Notes under the pieces: generated by a model
What the model was told of the DNA's origin: nothing
Database searches by the model: none
Seen by the model: the letters and a program-made list of their open reading frames with translations, nothing else
Program-made: the position numbers and the translations under genes
In this document: piece by piece, positions 7,303-15,948 of the stretch
Layout of the letters: every line of letters starts with the position of its first letter
Position numbering within the stretch: the first letter of the stretch is position 1
Origin: Solibacillus sp040273735
GTDB taxonomy: Bacteria; Bacillota; Bacilli; Bacillales_A; Planococcaceae
Reading direction: 5' to 3'
NCBI RefSeq assembly: GCF_040273735.1
Contig: NZ_JBELZM010000001.1
Coordinates: 372,001-436,000, forward strand
DNA: 64,000 nt

Positions 7303-7979
7303 GAAATGCGATAGAAGTAAACGGGTTGGTCGTATCCATCGATAATTCCGGGTGTATCGGCACAAAAGAGCATGATATTGTACAGGTACCCAATGAAATC
7401 ACCGCTTATTTTACAGCTCGTACCGCTATTTTAGAGCAACTTTGCGCAGGCGCAGTTCCGGTTCAATTATTAATGGCCAATTTTTCGGGCGATGATGTCT
7501 GGACGGAATACGAGCAAGGGTTTAAAAAGGCATTTTCCGAAATGGGGCTTGAGATGCCCCCTTTAATGGGCTCGAGTGAAACGAATTTCCAGTCGCTTCA
7601 GTCAGCTGTCTCTCTCACAATGCTTGGGAAAAAAAAATTCGAACGAAATATGATCAATTGCGGATTTTATGTCGTCGGCGAACCGCTTGTCGGAAATGAT
7701 GTGATAGAAAATCCGCACAAAATAGCACAGTTAGATGAGTTGTATGAAGGATTGGTCAACGGTATGATCCAAGCGATATGGCCAACAGGTTCTAAAGGAA
7801 TCGGGGTAGAAATTACACGCTTTATCGGAGAAAATTATACAGCAGATGTCGATTTAACCGGTTCGGCAGGTCCATCATGTGCAGTGTTAGTTGCTGTAAA
7901 AAGAGCGCATGAAGAAATGTTTAAAACTAACATGACAGCTCCTGTTAGAAAATTTATAAAGTTAAAGAATGATTGTTAA
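7299..7979 (+). CDS. cblS: Alpha-ribazole kinase (CblS-like)
   Basis: A 226-residue protein of the AIR-synthetase/ThiL-like type by sequence: DNSGCIGTKEHD at the N-terminus (metal/ATP region), YFTARTAILEQLCAGAVP, LLMANFSGDDVW, then GSSETNFQSLQS. CblS phosphorylates imported alpha-ribazole to alpha-ribazole-phosphate, letting the cell add a DMB lower ligand without CobT. The neighbours cobU, cobS, cobC and the S component support this strongly. The start overlaps the cblT stop (ATGA). No clear terminator follows. Confidence 0.78.
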   Translation: MRNAIEVNGLVVSIDNSGCIGTKEHDIVQVPNEITAYFTARTAILEQLCAGAVPVQLLMANFSGDDVWTEYEQGFKKAFSEMGLEMPPLMGSSETNFQSLQSAVSLTMLGKKKFERNMINCGFYVVGEPLVGNDVIENPHKIAQLDELYEGLVNGMIQAIWPTGSKGIGVEITRFIGENYTADVDLTGSAGPSCAVLVAVKRAHEEMFKTNMTAPVRKFIKLKNDC

Positions 7980-8113
7980 GGAATTTGCTCGAAAACTAAT
8001 GGAACTGCTGGAAAAAAATATTTTTTGACGGAAATTAAAAAATACTAAATTTTCTAAAAATAAAGTGGTATGATAGAGTGTATCAACTTAAATTAGTTAA
8101 GGAGTCTGAAATT

Positions 8114-9184
8114 ATGACAACATACCAAATTACAACTGAGTTATCAACAAATAGAAAACAAAAAACACCTGCAGAACAGCTTGGTTTTGGTAAGATTTTT
8201 ACTGACCATATGTTTGTTATGGATTATGAAGATGGAAAAGGATGGAATAATGCGACGATTACACCATATGCTCCGATTACATTAAGTCCTGCTGCGATGG
8301 TATTCCACTATGGACAAGCGGTATTTGAAGGTTTAAAAGCATATATGACAGAAGATGGTGAAGTCCAGCTATTCCGCCCGGACCGTAACTTCCAGCGATT
8401 AAATTCTTCCAATGCACGCCTTTGCATTCCGCCGATTGATGAGGATTTTGCATTGGAAGCATTAAAAGAATTACTTCGAGTAGATCGCGAGTGGGTTCCG
8501 ACAGCGCCAGGTACATCACTTTATATTCGACCATTTATTATTGCGACAGAAAGCTATTTAGGTGTAAATCCTGCGAAAAGCTATAAATTTATGATTATCA
8601 TGTCACCGGTTGGCTCTTATTATAAAGAAGGCATTAACCCGGTTAAAATTTTAGTAGAACAGCAATATGTGCGTGCCGTAGTTGGCGGTACTGGTGAAGC
8701 AAAAACAGCCGGGAACTACGCGTCGAGCTTAAAAGGTTCAGAAATTGCTGCGCAACAAGGCTATTCTCAAACATTATGGCTGGACGGCAAGGAAAATAAA
8801 TACGTAGAAGAAGTCGGCAGTATGAACATCTTCTTTAAAATTTCAGGAAAAGTAATTACACCTGCATTAAACGGCAGTATACTACCTGGCATTACTCGCG
8901 ATTCTATGATTCAAGTATTAAAATCAAAAAATATTCCGATTGAAGAGCGGGCAGTTGCTTTTGAAGAAGTTATAGAAGCGGCTAAAAACGGCACACTGGA
9001 AGAGGCATTCGGTACAGGAACCGCAGCTGTAATTTCGCCGGTAGGGGAGCTGAAATGGCTGGATGAAGTCATTTCTGTCAACAACGGCCAGATCGGTGAA
9101 GTAACGCAAATGCTTTACGATACATTAACAGGCATTCAATACGGTAAAGTAGAAGATCCATTCGGTTGGACGGTTAAAATTTAA
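8114..9184 (+). CDS. ilvE: Branched-chain-amino-acid aminotransferase
   Basis: Class IV PLP-dependent aminotransferase of 356 residues, interconverting Leu/Ile/Val with their keto acids. GEAKTAGNYA holds the PLP lysine; YGQAVFEGLKAY, RPFIIATE and EEVGSMNIFF are family motifs of the branched-chain type. The ATG at 8114 is preferred over an in-frame ATG at 8078 because AAGGAG lies 9 bases before it. It is a single gene with its own terminator, downstream of but apparently unrelated to the B12 block. Confidence 0.93.
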   Translation: MTTYQITTELSTNRKQKTPAEQLGFGKIFTDHMFVMDYEDGKGWNNATITPYAPITLSPAAMVFHYGQAVFEGLKAYMTEDGEVQLFRPDRNFQRLNSSNARLCIPPIDEDFALEALKELLRVDREWVPTAPGTSLYIRPFIIATESYLGVNPAKSYKFMIIMSPVGSYYKEGINPVKILVEQQYVRAVVGGTGEAKTAGNYASSLKGSEIAAQQGYSQTLWLDGKENKYVEEVGSMNIFFKISGKVITPALNGSILPGITRDSMIQVLKSKNIPIEERAVAFEEVIEAAKNGTLEEAFGTGTAAVISPVGELKWLDEVISVNNGQIGEVTQMLYDTLTGIQYGKVEDPFGWTVKI

Positions 9185-9192
9185 TAAAAAGA

Positions 9193-9235
9193 AAATACAG
9201 CATTTTCCGTTATGGAAGAATGCTGTATTTTTATT
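9193..9235. terminator. Bidirectional terminator between ilvE and floT
   Basis: AAATACAGCATT.TCC/GGA.GAATGCTGTATTT hairpin with a T-rich plus-strand tail and an A-rich 5' flank, lying between the convergent ilvE and floT genes. Confidence 0.8.
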
Positions 9236-9242
9236 GCCTAAA

Positions 9243-10781
9243 TTATTTTTCTAGGACTTCTTCAACTCGTGAAAAGTCTTCGCGAGGAATTATTGCCGAT
9301 TTTTCAAATGCATTTTTTCCGACATATGTTTCAATAAGTTCTTTCACATCAATACCGGAAGAGGCTTTTAACGTTTCCTGTAAACCGGCCATTAAATCAG
9401 TCGCATAACCCGTCACTTTACCAGCGCCGCCGTTTGCACCGCCACCTGTATCAACAACTGTAATCTTGTCGATATTTGAAAGTGGGCTGGCAACTTGTTT
9501 AGCGTACTCTGGTAACATTTTAACAATCATATCAAGGACAGCCGCCTGACCGTACTGTTCAAACGCTTCTGCAATTTTCTCTTTCGCTTCTGCTTCCGCA
9601 AGACCGCGCAGACGGATAATTTCTGCCTCAGCTGTACCTTGTGCACGCTCTGCATCTGCTTTCGCCAGACCGTCTAAACGAATGCGTTCTGCTTCAGCTT
9701 GTGCCTGTGCTTCAATACGGTATTTCTCCGCATCTGCCTGCGCAAGCTCTTTACGTTTTTGTGCTTCTGCGTTTTGTTCGATCGCATAACGGTCCGCATC
9801 TGCCTTTTTCTTTACTTCTGAATCATATTGCTTTTCACGACGTAGAATTTCTTTTTCTTCTAATTCAATTTGCTTTTGACGTTCAATGATTCGTACTTGC
9901 ATTTCCTGTTCTGTTACTTCCTGTTTAGCACGTGCAGATTCCAATTCGTACGCCTGGTCGGCACGGGCTTTTGCGATATCCTGCTCGCGACGGTATTCAG
10001 CCACTTTTAACTGATTATTTTTCTCCGCTTCCGCAATTTCAGTAGCACGCTCTAATTCTGCCTGTTGTGCTTCCTGAGCTGCTTGAGCACGTTTAATACG
10101 TGTTTCTTTGTCTGCTTCAGCAGTTGCGATATCGGCATCACGTTTCACTTGAGCGATTCGTGGCTTACCTAGAGAGTCCAAATAGCCGTTTTTATCGCGA
10201 ACATCTTTAATTGTAAATGATACAATGATCAAGCCCATTTTCGCTAAATCCTGAGATGCGACACGTTGTACTTCCTGTGAGAACTTATCACGGTTTTTGT
10301 AAATTTCCTCAACTGTCATCGATCCTAAAATCGAACGTAAATGACCTTCCAGTACTTCGCGTGCTTCACTTTCGCGTTCTTGTTTATCTTTCCCTAAGAA
10401 TTGCTCGGCAGCTGTTGCAATTTCTGAAATTGAACCACCGATTTTGATGATGGCTGTTCCATCAGCCATAACTGGAACACCTTGCTCTGTATAAACTTCC
10501 GGAGTTGTTACTTCCAATTTGCTTGAAAGTAGACTAAGTGGCTTCGCCTGCTGGAAAACCGGGAATACAAATGTACCACCACCGCGAATAATTTTAATGC
10601 GGTTTCCTGAATCATCGGTATGTACATTTTTGCTTCCTAAATAACTACCTGTTACGATTAATGCTTCATCCGGACCGGCTGTACGATATTTCATAATATA
10701 GACCGCTACAAGAGCGACAATTAAAAATACGACTACCCCGACTGTTATTAAAATTCCTGATATACCTGCCAAACCTGACAT
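9243..10781 (-). CDS. floT: Flotillin-like membrane microdomain scaffold (FloT/YuaG)
   Basis: A 512-residue SPFH-family protein. One N-terminal membrane segment is followed by the SPFH/PHB domain (about 30-200) and a long Ala/Glu-rich coiled coil with repeated AEA units (about 210-420) typical of flotillins, then a Gly-rich C-terminus. Flotillins organise lipid microdomains and affect membrane fluidity, signalling and sporulation. It is the second gene after the NfeD-like partner, 18 bases downstream, and shares its SigW-type promoter. GGGAGG precedes the ATG. Confidence 0.93.
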   Translation of the reverse strand: MSGLAGISGILITVGVVVFLIVALVAVYIMKYRTAGPDEALIVTGSYLGSKNVHTDDSGNRIKIIRGGGTFVFPVFQQAKPLSLLSSKLEVTTPEVYTEQGVPVMADGTAIIKIGGSISEIATAAEQFLGKDKQERESEAREVLEGHLRSILGSMTVEEIYKNRDKFSQEVQRVASQDLAKMGLIIVSFTIKDVRDKNGYLDSLGKPRIAQVKRDADIATAEADKETRIKRAQAAQEAQQAELERATEIAEAEKNNQLKVAEYRREQDIAKARADQAYELESARAKQEVTEQEMQVRIIERQKQIELEEKEILRREKQYDSEVKKKADADRYAIEQNAEAQKRKELAQADAEKYRIEAQAQAEAERIRLDGLAKADAERAQGTAEAEIIRLRGLAEAEAKEKIAEAFEQYGQAAVLDMIVKMLPEYAKQVASPLSNIDKITVVDTGGGANGGAGKVTGYATDLMAGLQETLKASSGIDVKELIETYVGKNAFEKSAIIPREDFSRVEEVLEK

Positions 10782-10799
10782 GAAAATTCCTCCCTGTTT

Positions 10800-11330
10800 C
10801 TAAAAATGAAGTTCTTCTTTCTCATAAATCGCGACCATTGCTGTACCACCCTGCATTTCAATAATTAATACTTGCGTGTCATATGGAATCTCTACTTGAT
10901 GAAAACTTGCTGCACGCTTTGAAATAATGCCGTTTGCCGTTTTAATCACCATTTCCCCAAAACCTTCAAGAGGAACAGGTACAATCACTCTTCCAACCTG
11001 ACCTTCAAGCGATTCATCTGTATAGGCAAGGGACACCTCCGCTGAACGTAAAGGAACAAGCAGGAAAAAATAGAGAAGTGCTGTCAATAAACTCGCAATT
11101 ATAAGAGCGATGATGAATGTGATGAAACTTGTCAAGCCAGTAAACTGTTCCAGCAAATAGCCCGCAGCCGAAGTGAATGTAATAAACGAAAGGATTACAG
11201 CTGGGTCAAAAAATGGTGTTCCATCGATGGACACATCCGCAACATCTGCAAAAAATAAGTAAAGAATAGTGCAACACCCAATAACGATTAAGATGATTAA
11301 ATAAATGGTTTCAATGGAATAACCAAACAA
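10800..11330 (-). CDS. NfeD-like membrane protein (YuaF)
   Basis: A 176-residue protein with three or four N-terminal membrane helices followed by an OB-fold NfeD domain (GQVGRVIVPVPLEGFGEMV through VLIIEMQGGTAMV). NfeD proteins pair with SPFH proteins, as YuaF does with YuaG/FloT in B. subtilis. The start is TTG at 11330 with AAGGAGGTGG immediately upstream. A SigW-type promoter precedes it, so the pair likely belongs to the envelope-stress regulon. Confidence 0.88.
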   Translation of the reverse strand: MFGYSIETIYLIILIVIGCCTILYLFFADVADVSIDGTPFFDPAVILSFITFTSAAGYLLEQFTGLTSFITFIIALIIASLLTALLYFFLLVPLRSAEVSLAYTDESLEGQVGRVIVPVPLEGFGEMVIKTANGIISKRAASFHQVEIPYDTQVLIIEMQGGTAMVAIYEKEELHF

Positions 11331-11362
11331 GTTGCCACCTCCTTAATGCTATTTAATTAATT

Positions 11363-11388
11363 TACGGATGAAATGGAAAAAAGTTTCA
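11363..11388 (-). promoter_or_regulatory. SigW-type promoter of yuaF-floT
   Basis: On the minus strand, TGAAAC (11388-11383), a 16-base spacer and CGTA (11366-11363) match the known SigW consensus TGAAAC-N16-CGTA exactly. It lies about 35-60 bases before the yuaF start. Confidence 0.85.
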
Positions 11389-11470
11389 AAAAAGTTTATT
11401 ATTTTCCGGAAATATTAAATGTATGCCAATTCAAGTGATTGACATACATCATGCCTAGAGGGGAGGGGGC

Positions 11471-12913
11471 TTATTTCAGTTGGAAATCGTTTTTGATCTG
11501 AACGGTTAGCGGACTGTTCTTTTCTATGTATTCCATCATTAATTCGGGGATGAATTTATCGGCTTCACGAACAGGCTTTTTTTTAAACATTGGCATTTGG
11601 TGCGCACCTGTTGCACGGTAACTATTGACGGCAACTTCAAAGATCTCATTATCCCGAATTGGATTTCCTTCAAAAGTTAGCTTCGTGATACGTTGACCTG
11701 CCTGTTGACGTAAATCAATTGCGTAATCAATGCCACCCCACAAATCATAAATATACGGCTGGGGCTCCGGGTAGTACACGACCATACTAAAATCAATTAC
11801 ACCTTTATCATTTAGCGCAAAGACAGCTGCACTTTGTTCAATCGCCCGGCGGATTTCAGCTCCTGTCATTTTAATGACGAGCAGTCGGTTAGGTCGAGGA
11901 AGATTATGTAAAACGTGTTCACGGGTTATTTTTCCCGGAAAGCCGCCTTGTGCATGGTAGGGCAGTTCGATGACCGAAATTTGGGCACCGGTGTAATGGA
12001 GCTGCATATCATGAAGCAATTGTGTATACGCGGTCATTTTTTTACGGGGCGTAAAAAAGTCCGGATAATTCAGCGCTTCACCCGCTGTTCCGATTTGTTG
12101 TTTTTTCCACGCCTCAAATTCGGGAAAAGACTGCATTTTTAATGTGGAATCAACTTGGACGATAGCTGGTTCAAAAGAAAACCTACCATGTTCCACAGTG
12201 ACATCGATTTGCGCAAAGCAATGTGCATTTGCTCCCGGCTGTACGACCGTGACACCGTTTGCCACTGTGGCAATTTCCAAATGCTGATGTCCTGTAATGA
12301 ATAGATCAATGCCTTCTATTTCATGAAGCATACGATAGCCTTCATTTTCGCCTTCTTCCAGATCTATAAGGTGACCGCTATGAATATCCCGTTCAAAACC
12401 GCCGTGATAGCTTAAAATGACAAGCTGTACCTGTTCAATCTCGCGGACATGCTTAACGGTTTTTTTCGCACATTCAAATGCGTTTTCGAAGTGCAGATGT
12501 TTTGTCGATTCACATTCATCCCAGTTTTTTGTGAAATGTGTCACAATCCCTATGACAGCAATCCGTAGACCGTTTATTTCTTTAATAAAATATGGTTCGG
12601 CAAACCCTGGAATATTTGCGGCAATCCAAGGGAAATTGGAGGCGTTGCGGATCGCTTGAATATTTTCGGTAGAATAGTTGAATTCATGATTTCCGAAAAC
12701 TGCAACATCATAGCCAAGTGTGTTCGCAAGTTCGATTTGCGGGTGCTGTTCCTGGACAATATAATCGTAATAATAACTTAAATGACTGCCTTGCAAAAAA
12801 TCGCCATTATCGATTAGCAAAGCGGGCTGTCTAGCAGAAATCATTTGCGCAAGCTGTGAAAAGCGTTCGGTATGTCCATGGATATCGCTTGTCGCAATAA
12901 TAGTAAATTTCAT
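11471..12913 (-). CDS. Bifunctional metallophosphatase/5'-nucleotidase (YunD-like)
   Basis: A 480-residue two-domain enzyme. The N-terminal calcineurin-like phosphoesterase domain has the metal motifs SDIHGH, DNGDFL, GNHE, SYHGG and TGHQH. The C-terminal 5'-nucleotidase domain binds substrate (about 300-460). There is no signal peptide, so it should be cytoplasmic, like B. subtilis YunD, described as a UDP-sugar hydrolase/5'-nucleotidase type. Monocistronic; substrate not determinable here. Confidence 0.87.
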   Translation of the reverse strand: MKFTIIATSDIHGHTERFSQLAQMISARQPALLIDNGDFLQGSHLSYYYDYIVQEQHPQIELANTLGYDVAVFGNHEFNYSTENIQAIRNASNFPWIAANIPGFAEPYFIKEINGLRIAVIGIVTHFTKNWDECESTKHLHFENAFECAKKTVKHVREIEQVQLVILSYHGGFERDIHSGHLIDLEEGENEGYRMLHEIEGIDLFITGHQHLEIATVANGVTVVQPGANAHCFAQIDVTVEHGRFSFEPAIVQVDSTLKMQSFPEFEAWKKQQIGTAGEALNYPDFFTPRKKMTAYTQLLHDMQLHYTGAQISVIELPYHAQGGFPGKITREHVLHNLPRPNRLLVIKMTGAEIRRAIEQSAAVFALNDKGVIDFSMVVYYPEPQPYIYDLWGGIDYAIDLRQQAGQRITKLTFEGNPIRDNEIFEVAVNSYRATGAHQMPMFKKKPVREADKFIPELMMEYIEKNSPLTVQIKNDFQLK

Positions 12914-13034
12914 TGAGAAAACTTCCTTTAATATTTCATTTTCCTTATTATAGCGTGAATTATTGCGCGACAGTTCTGAAAGTGCTTAAATAAATATATG
13001 AGTAGTTTACGCTAAATTATAGGAGTTGGTAATT

Positions 13035-13364
13035 ATGATTACTGTAACAAACCGTATTCAAGTAAAAAAAGGTTTTGCTGAAAAAATGGCCCCAAAATTT
13101 GTACAACCAGGCCCATTACAGGAATTCGAGGGTTTCCAAAAGGTGGAAGTGTTAGTTTCGACACAATTTGAAGAATATGACGAAATGAGCGTTGTCATGT
13201 ACTGGGATTCAAAAGAAAGCTTTGCTGTATGGCGTGAAAGTGATGCATTCAAACAATCACATAAACGTCCATCTGAAGGTGAAGGCGGAGGCCACCAAGG
13301 TGAATCACCAATGCTTGGTTCACAAATAGTGATCGCCGAAGTGGCAGGCACAATCTCAAAATAG
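13035..13364 (+). CDS. IsdG-family heme-degrading monooxygenase (HmoA/HmoB type)
   Basis: A 109-residue ABM-fold protein. The conserved Asn (VTNRI), the Trp in YWDSKESFAVW and a downstream heme-ligand-type His (SHKRP) match heme monooxygenases that open the heme ring and release iron. A Gly/Glu-rich loop (GEGEGGGHQGE) precedes the last strand. The ATG at 13035 is chosen over TTG at 13026 because AGGAG is 9 bases upstream. Single gene. No convincing Fur box was seen, but iron control would be expected. Confidence 0.85.
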   Translation: MITVTNRIQVKKGFAEKMAPKFVQPGPLQEFEGFQKVEVLVSTQFEEYDEMSVVMYWDSKESFAVWRESDAFKQSHKRPSEGEGGGHQGESPMLGSQIVIAEVAGTISK

Positions 13365-13366
13365 TG

Positions 13367-13401
13367 TTAAGGGGTGTCCTAATGTTTTCGTTAGGGCACC
13401 T
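13367..13401 (+). terminator. Weak terminator after the heme monooxygenase gene
   Basis: GGTGTCCTAA/TTAGGGCACC hairpin followed by a short T-run. Confidence 0.55.
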
Positions 13402-13483
13402 TTATGCTATACATACTCTTATTAAAATACATACAGAGCTTATGTTTTAACAAATAGTGAATGAAAACAGAAGGGTGTTTTAA

Positions 13484-14185
13484 ATGTCGAATATGGAGCA
13501 ATATTTTTACGACGGGCAGTTTTTGAAATGCTATGAAGAAGCGAAACGCCAATTACAGAGCGGTGAAAATAAACAGGCAACGCAATTTTTGACTGTTTTT
13601 GAAAAATACGAGTATGAGAAATTTCCGAAGCCCACAGCACAGATTCCGCAAAGTGCAGAACGTGCCAATGAAAGCTATCCTGAAAATGACGAGGTTGAAC
13701 AACTGCGGGCAATTAAAGATGAACAGCAGTTTTCGGAAAAAGTGAAACAGCTTGAACATGATGCACGGACAGCGGATGCTGAAAGGAAAGCACAGTCGTT
13801 TTATGTACAGGGACACCTTTTTTTAATGGCGCACCATTATGATGAAAGTGTGCACTGCTTTATGGAAGCGGTGAAGCATCATCCAAATAAGGCATTGTAT
13901 TACGGGATTGCAGGGCAGACGATGAACCGCTTTAACTGGTCACCGTTTGATGTAATGGTCTATATTGAGCGGGCGATCGATCTGGATCCGGAAAACGCAA
14001 GATGGTACTGGAATAAGGCACTCGTTTTAACACAGCTTTACAAAGACTTGAATGCCGAGCCGTTTTTGGAAAATGCGTTAATTACAATTGAAAAAGCAAT
14101 CGAGGCGTGCCGCGAAGACCAGGTATCGCTGCGTTCAGGCATTGATTCAACATTGGAAAATCTGAAAGAATATCTTTTCAATTAA
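13484..14185 (+). CDS. Tetratricopeptide-repeat protein of unknown function
   Basis: A 233-residue soluble protein. An acidic, Gln/Glu-rich N-terminal half (about 1-105) is followed by TPR-like helices: FYVQGHLFLMAHHYDESVHC, then an ALYYGIAGQTMNRF unit and a YIERAIDLDPENARWYWNKAL unit, the last close to the TPR consensus. TPRs mediate protein contacts, so this may be a scaffold. It sits 28 bases before a small membrane protein gene and may be co-transcribed with it. AGAAGGGTG precedes the ATG. No enzymatic motif is visible. Confidence 0.7.
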   Translation: MSNMEQYFYDGQFLKCYEEAKRQLQSGENKQATQFLTVFEKYEYEKFPKPTAQIPQSAERANESYPENDEVEQLRAIKDEQQFSEKVKQLEHDARTADAERKAQSFYVQGHLFLMAHHYDESVHCFMEAVKHHPNKALYYGIAGQTMNRFNWSPFDVMVYIERAIDLDPENARWYWNKALVLTQLYKDLNAEPFLENALITIEKAIEACREDQVSLRSGIDSTLENLKEYLFN

Positions 14186-14213
14186 CCAAGCACCTGTAGA
14201 TGGAGGAAAAAGT

Positions 14214-14645
14214 ATGAAGTTTTTATCTTGGAAAGGTATTTCGATATACTTAACGATCATTTTATTTTTACTCATTTTTATTCAGATTCTTGACTGGAAT
14301 AAAGGGAACGACAAAGAGGGGCAATATGCGGCAGAGCTGGAAAAAGCGTATTTGGATTTGGTTGATTTCCAAACGTATATATTGAACGATGAAGTGAAGG
14401 TCGATGACAATAAGCATGTGCTGACGATGTACGAGAAAAACTTTCAATATCAGCTAAGCATGTTCATTGATATTTTCGGCAATAAAAAAGTGGATGATGA
14501 GAACCTTTTTGATTCCTACAAACAAATCGATGAGGCATTGGCTGCATTTTATGAAGCGGAAAGCGCGGAACAGCAGGGACAGGCACATGAGCAGTTGCTC
14601 GATGCTAAACAATCGCTGTTTACAATATTGAATGACCTGAAATAG
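14214..14645 (+). CDS. Small membrane-anchored protein of unknown function
   Basis: A 143-residue protein with one N-terminal membrane helix (about 8-26: ISIYLTIILFLLIFIQIL) and an acidic, helical outside domain rich in Tyr, Asp, Glu and Gln. There is no lipobox or enzyme motif. GGAGG precedes the ATG. It follows the TPR gene by 28 bases and is followed directly by the 21-bp repeat array. I do not recognise the family. Confidence 0.65.
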   Translation: MKFLSWKGISIYLTIILFLLIFIQILDWNKGNDKEGQYAAELEKAYLDLVDFQTYILNDEVKVDDNKHVLTMYEKNFQYQLSMFIDIFGNKKVDDENLFDSYKQIDEALAAFYEAESAEQQGQAHEQLLDAKQSLFTILNDLK

Positions 14646-14720
14646 TATGGGGCTCACGAACGCTTTGGTGGAAGCGTGCGTGGGCTTTTTTTCATGGGGT
14701 TGGGTGCGCGGGGTTGAATG

Positions 14721-14893
14721 TTCTAATAACCGTGCTGGAAGTTCTAATAAAACCGAAAAAGTTCTAATATATCACTGGTTTTCTAATATATGTTGCGGAT
14801 CTTCTAATAAGTGTCTCCGATTTTCTAATATCGCTGTCAGAAGTTCGAATAAGTCTCTTAGATCTGCTAATAAACTAGAAAAAGTTCTAATAA
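14721..14893. repeat. Nine-unit, about 21-bp-period TTCTAATAA array
   Basis: The core TTCTAATA(A/T) starts at 14721, 14742, 14762, 14781, 14802, 14823, 14844, 14865 and 14885. Spacings are 21, 20, 19, 21, 21, 21, 21 and 20. Seven cores carry TTCTAATA; the other two read TTCGAATA and TGCTAATA. The bases between cores are not conserved. A frame through it gives Ser-Ser-Asn-Lys-like repeats, but the 19- and 20-base units break the frame, so the repeat is a DNA or RNA feature, not coding. It fills the gap between the plus-strand membrane gene and the minus-strand lia operon terminator. Confidence 0.85.
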
Positions 14894-14930
14894 ATCAAAG
14901 TACGGCGACTCTATAGCAACCCTTCACCCC

Positions 14931-14972
14931 AAAAAAGCCGCCCTAAAGTTATCTATCAACTCTAGGACAGCC
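14931..14972 (-). terminator. Terminator of the lia/psp operon
   Basis: On the minus strand, GCTGTCCTA.AGTT/AACT.TAGGGCGGC (with two G-T pairs) is followed by TTTTTT. It lies just after the last gene of the minus-strand operon (stop at 14989). Confidence 0.75.
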
Positions 14973-14988
14973 TCAGCATTCACATTCA

Positions 14989-15306
14989 TTACTTTTTCTT
15001 CTTTTTATCCTTCACAAACGTAAACACGATCATCGCAACCCAAATTACAACGATTGCTATAAGAATGTAAAAGTTTTTAGGGGAGCTGGATAAATTCAAC
15101 TCATCCGCTAAAATTCCACCAATAGACTGCAATTGCGCACTTAATAATATAATCAGCGCACCAATAAATAACATGATTTTAGGATTGATCGCAAAGCGCA
15201 GCACCACAATGATGAACAAAGCCGAGAAAATCAGCAATAGGGTGAAGAGGGGATCCAGTAATGTAAGTGTCCCGTCCTTTGCAAAGTTTTCGTACGTAAA
15301 TGTCAT
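14989..15306 (-). CDS. Small membrane protein at the end of the lia operon
   Basis: A 105-residue protein with three hydrophobic helices (about 16-38, 43-62, 80-99) and a lysine-rich C-terminal tail (DKKKKK). It has no recognisable domain. It lies 12 bases after liaR on the same strand and before the operon terminator, so a role in envelope-stress sensing is possible but only inferred from position. Confidence 0.65.
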   Translation of the reverse strand: MTFTYENFAKDGTLTLLDPLFTLLLIFSALFIIVVLRFAINPKIMLFIGALIILLSAQLQSIGGILADELNLSSSPKNFYILIAIVVIWVAMIVFTFVKDKKKKK

Positions 15307-15318
15307 AAATAATTCTCC

Positions 15319-15948
15319 TTACTTTACTAATCCGTTTTGAAATGCATAGACGACAGCCTGTGTGCGGTCCTGCACTTCGAGTTTACTTAAAATATTGCTG
15401 ACATGGGTTTTCACTGTTTTTAATGCGATAAACAGTTCTTCTGCTATTTCCTGATTGGCAAGGCCGCGAGCCATACATAACAGAACTTCCATTTCCCGTT
15501 CTGTTAAATGGTTATGCAGGGCAGGGGCTGTTCCGCGCATACGGGCCATTACCCGTGTCGTTGCTTCCGGTTCAAGAACGGTTTCCCCGGCCATCGTTTT
15601 CCGGATTGCGTCGGCAATTTGTTTGGCGTTGCTCGTTTTCAGTATATAGCTGACAGCACCTGCTTCAAGTGCCGGGTATAATTTATCGTCATCGATAAAG
15701 CTCGTGACAATCATTACTTTTGCTTGCGGCCATTGCGTCAGAATTTCGGCAGTCGCTTCAGCACCCGTTTTGATCGGCATCACATTATCCATCAGCACAA
15801 TATCCGGTTTTAGCGAAAGCACTGTTTCGATCGCTTCCTCGCCGTTTGTTGCTTCACCGATGACTTCGATATCGGGTTGTGCCGATAAATAGGCGGCAAC
15901 CCCGATTCGAACCATTTCGTGATCATCTACTATGACAACTTTAATCAT
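15319..15948 (-). CDS. liaR: Response regulator LiaR/VraR-type (NarL family)
   Basis: A 209-residue regulator with an N-terminal receiver domain (VVDDHE acidic pocket; phospho-acceptor Asp in DIVLMDNVMP; Lys in ILKTSN) and a C-terminal LuxR/NarL helix-turn-helix (LTEREMEVLLCMARGLANQE, then VKTHVSNILSKL). It is the partner of the overlapping LiaS kinase. LiaR-type regulators activate pspA/liaH-type operons on cell-wall stress; here it is encoded in the operon it likely controls. Confidence 0.88.
   Translation of the reverse strand: MIKVVIVDDHEMVRIGVAAYLSAQPDIEVIGEATNGEEAIETVLSLKPDIVLMDNVMPIKTGAEATAEILTQWPQAKVMIVTSFIDDDKLYPALEAGAVSYILKTSNAKQIADAIRKTMAGETVLEPEATTRVMARMRGTAPALHNHLTEREMEVLLCMARGLANQEIAEELFIALKTVKTHVSNILSKLEVQDRTQAVVYAFQNGLVK

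Noticed and set aside
8022..8074. Promoter of ilvE from TTGACG near 8026 and TATGAT at 8069
   Set aside because: The distance between the boxes is too long for one promoter, and no better -35 box fits TATGAT, so I do not list it.
14721..14893. CRISPR array
   Set aside because: The conserved core is only about 8-9 bases with 11-12 base gaps, far below CRISPR repeat and spacer sizes, and no cas genes are present.
14647..14916. 89-residue open frame over the repeat array with SSNK-like repeats
   Set aside because: The repeat spacing shifts by 1-2 bases (19, 20, 21), so the amino-acid repeat is not kept in frame. The signal is in the DNA, and no good ribosome binding site precedes the frame.
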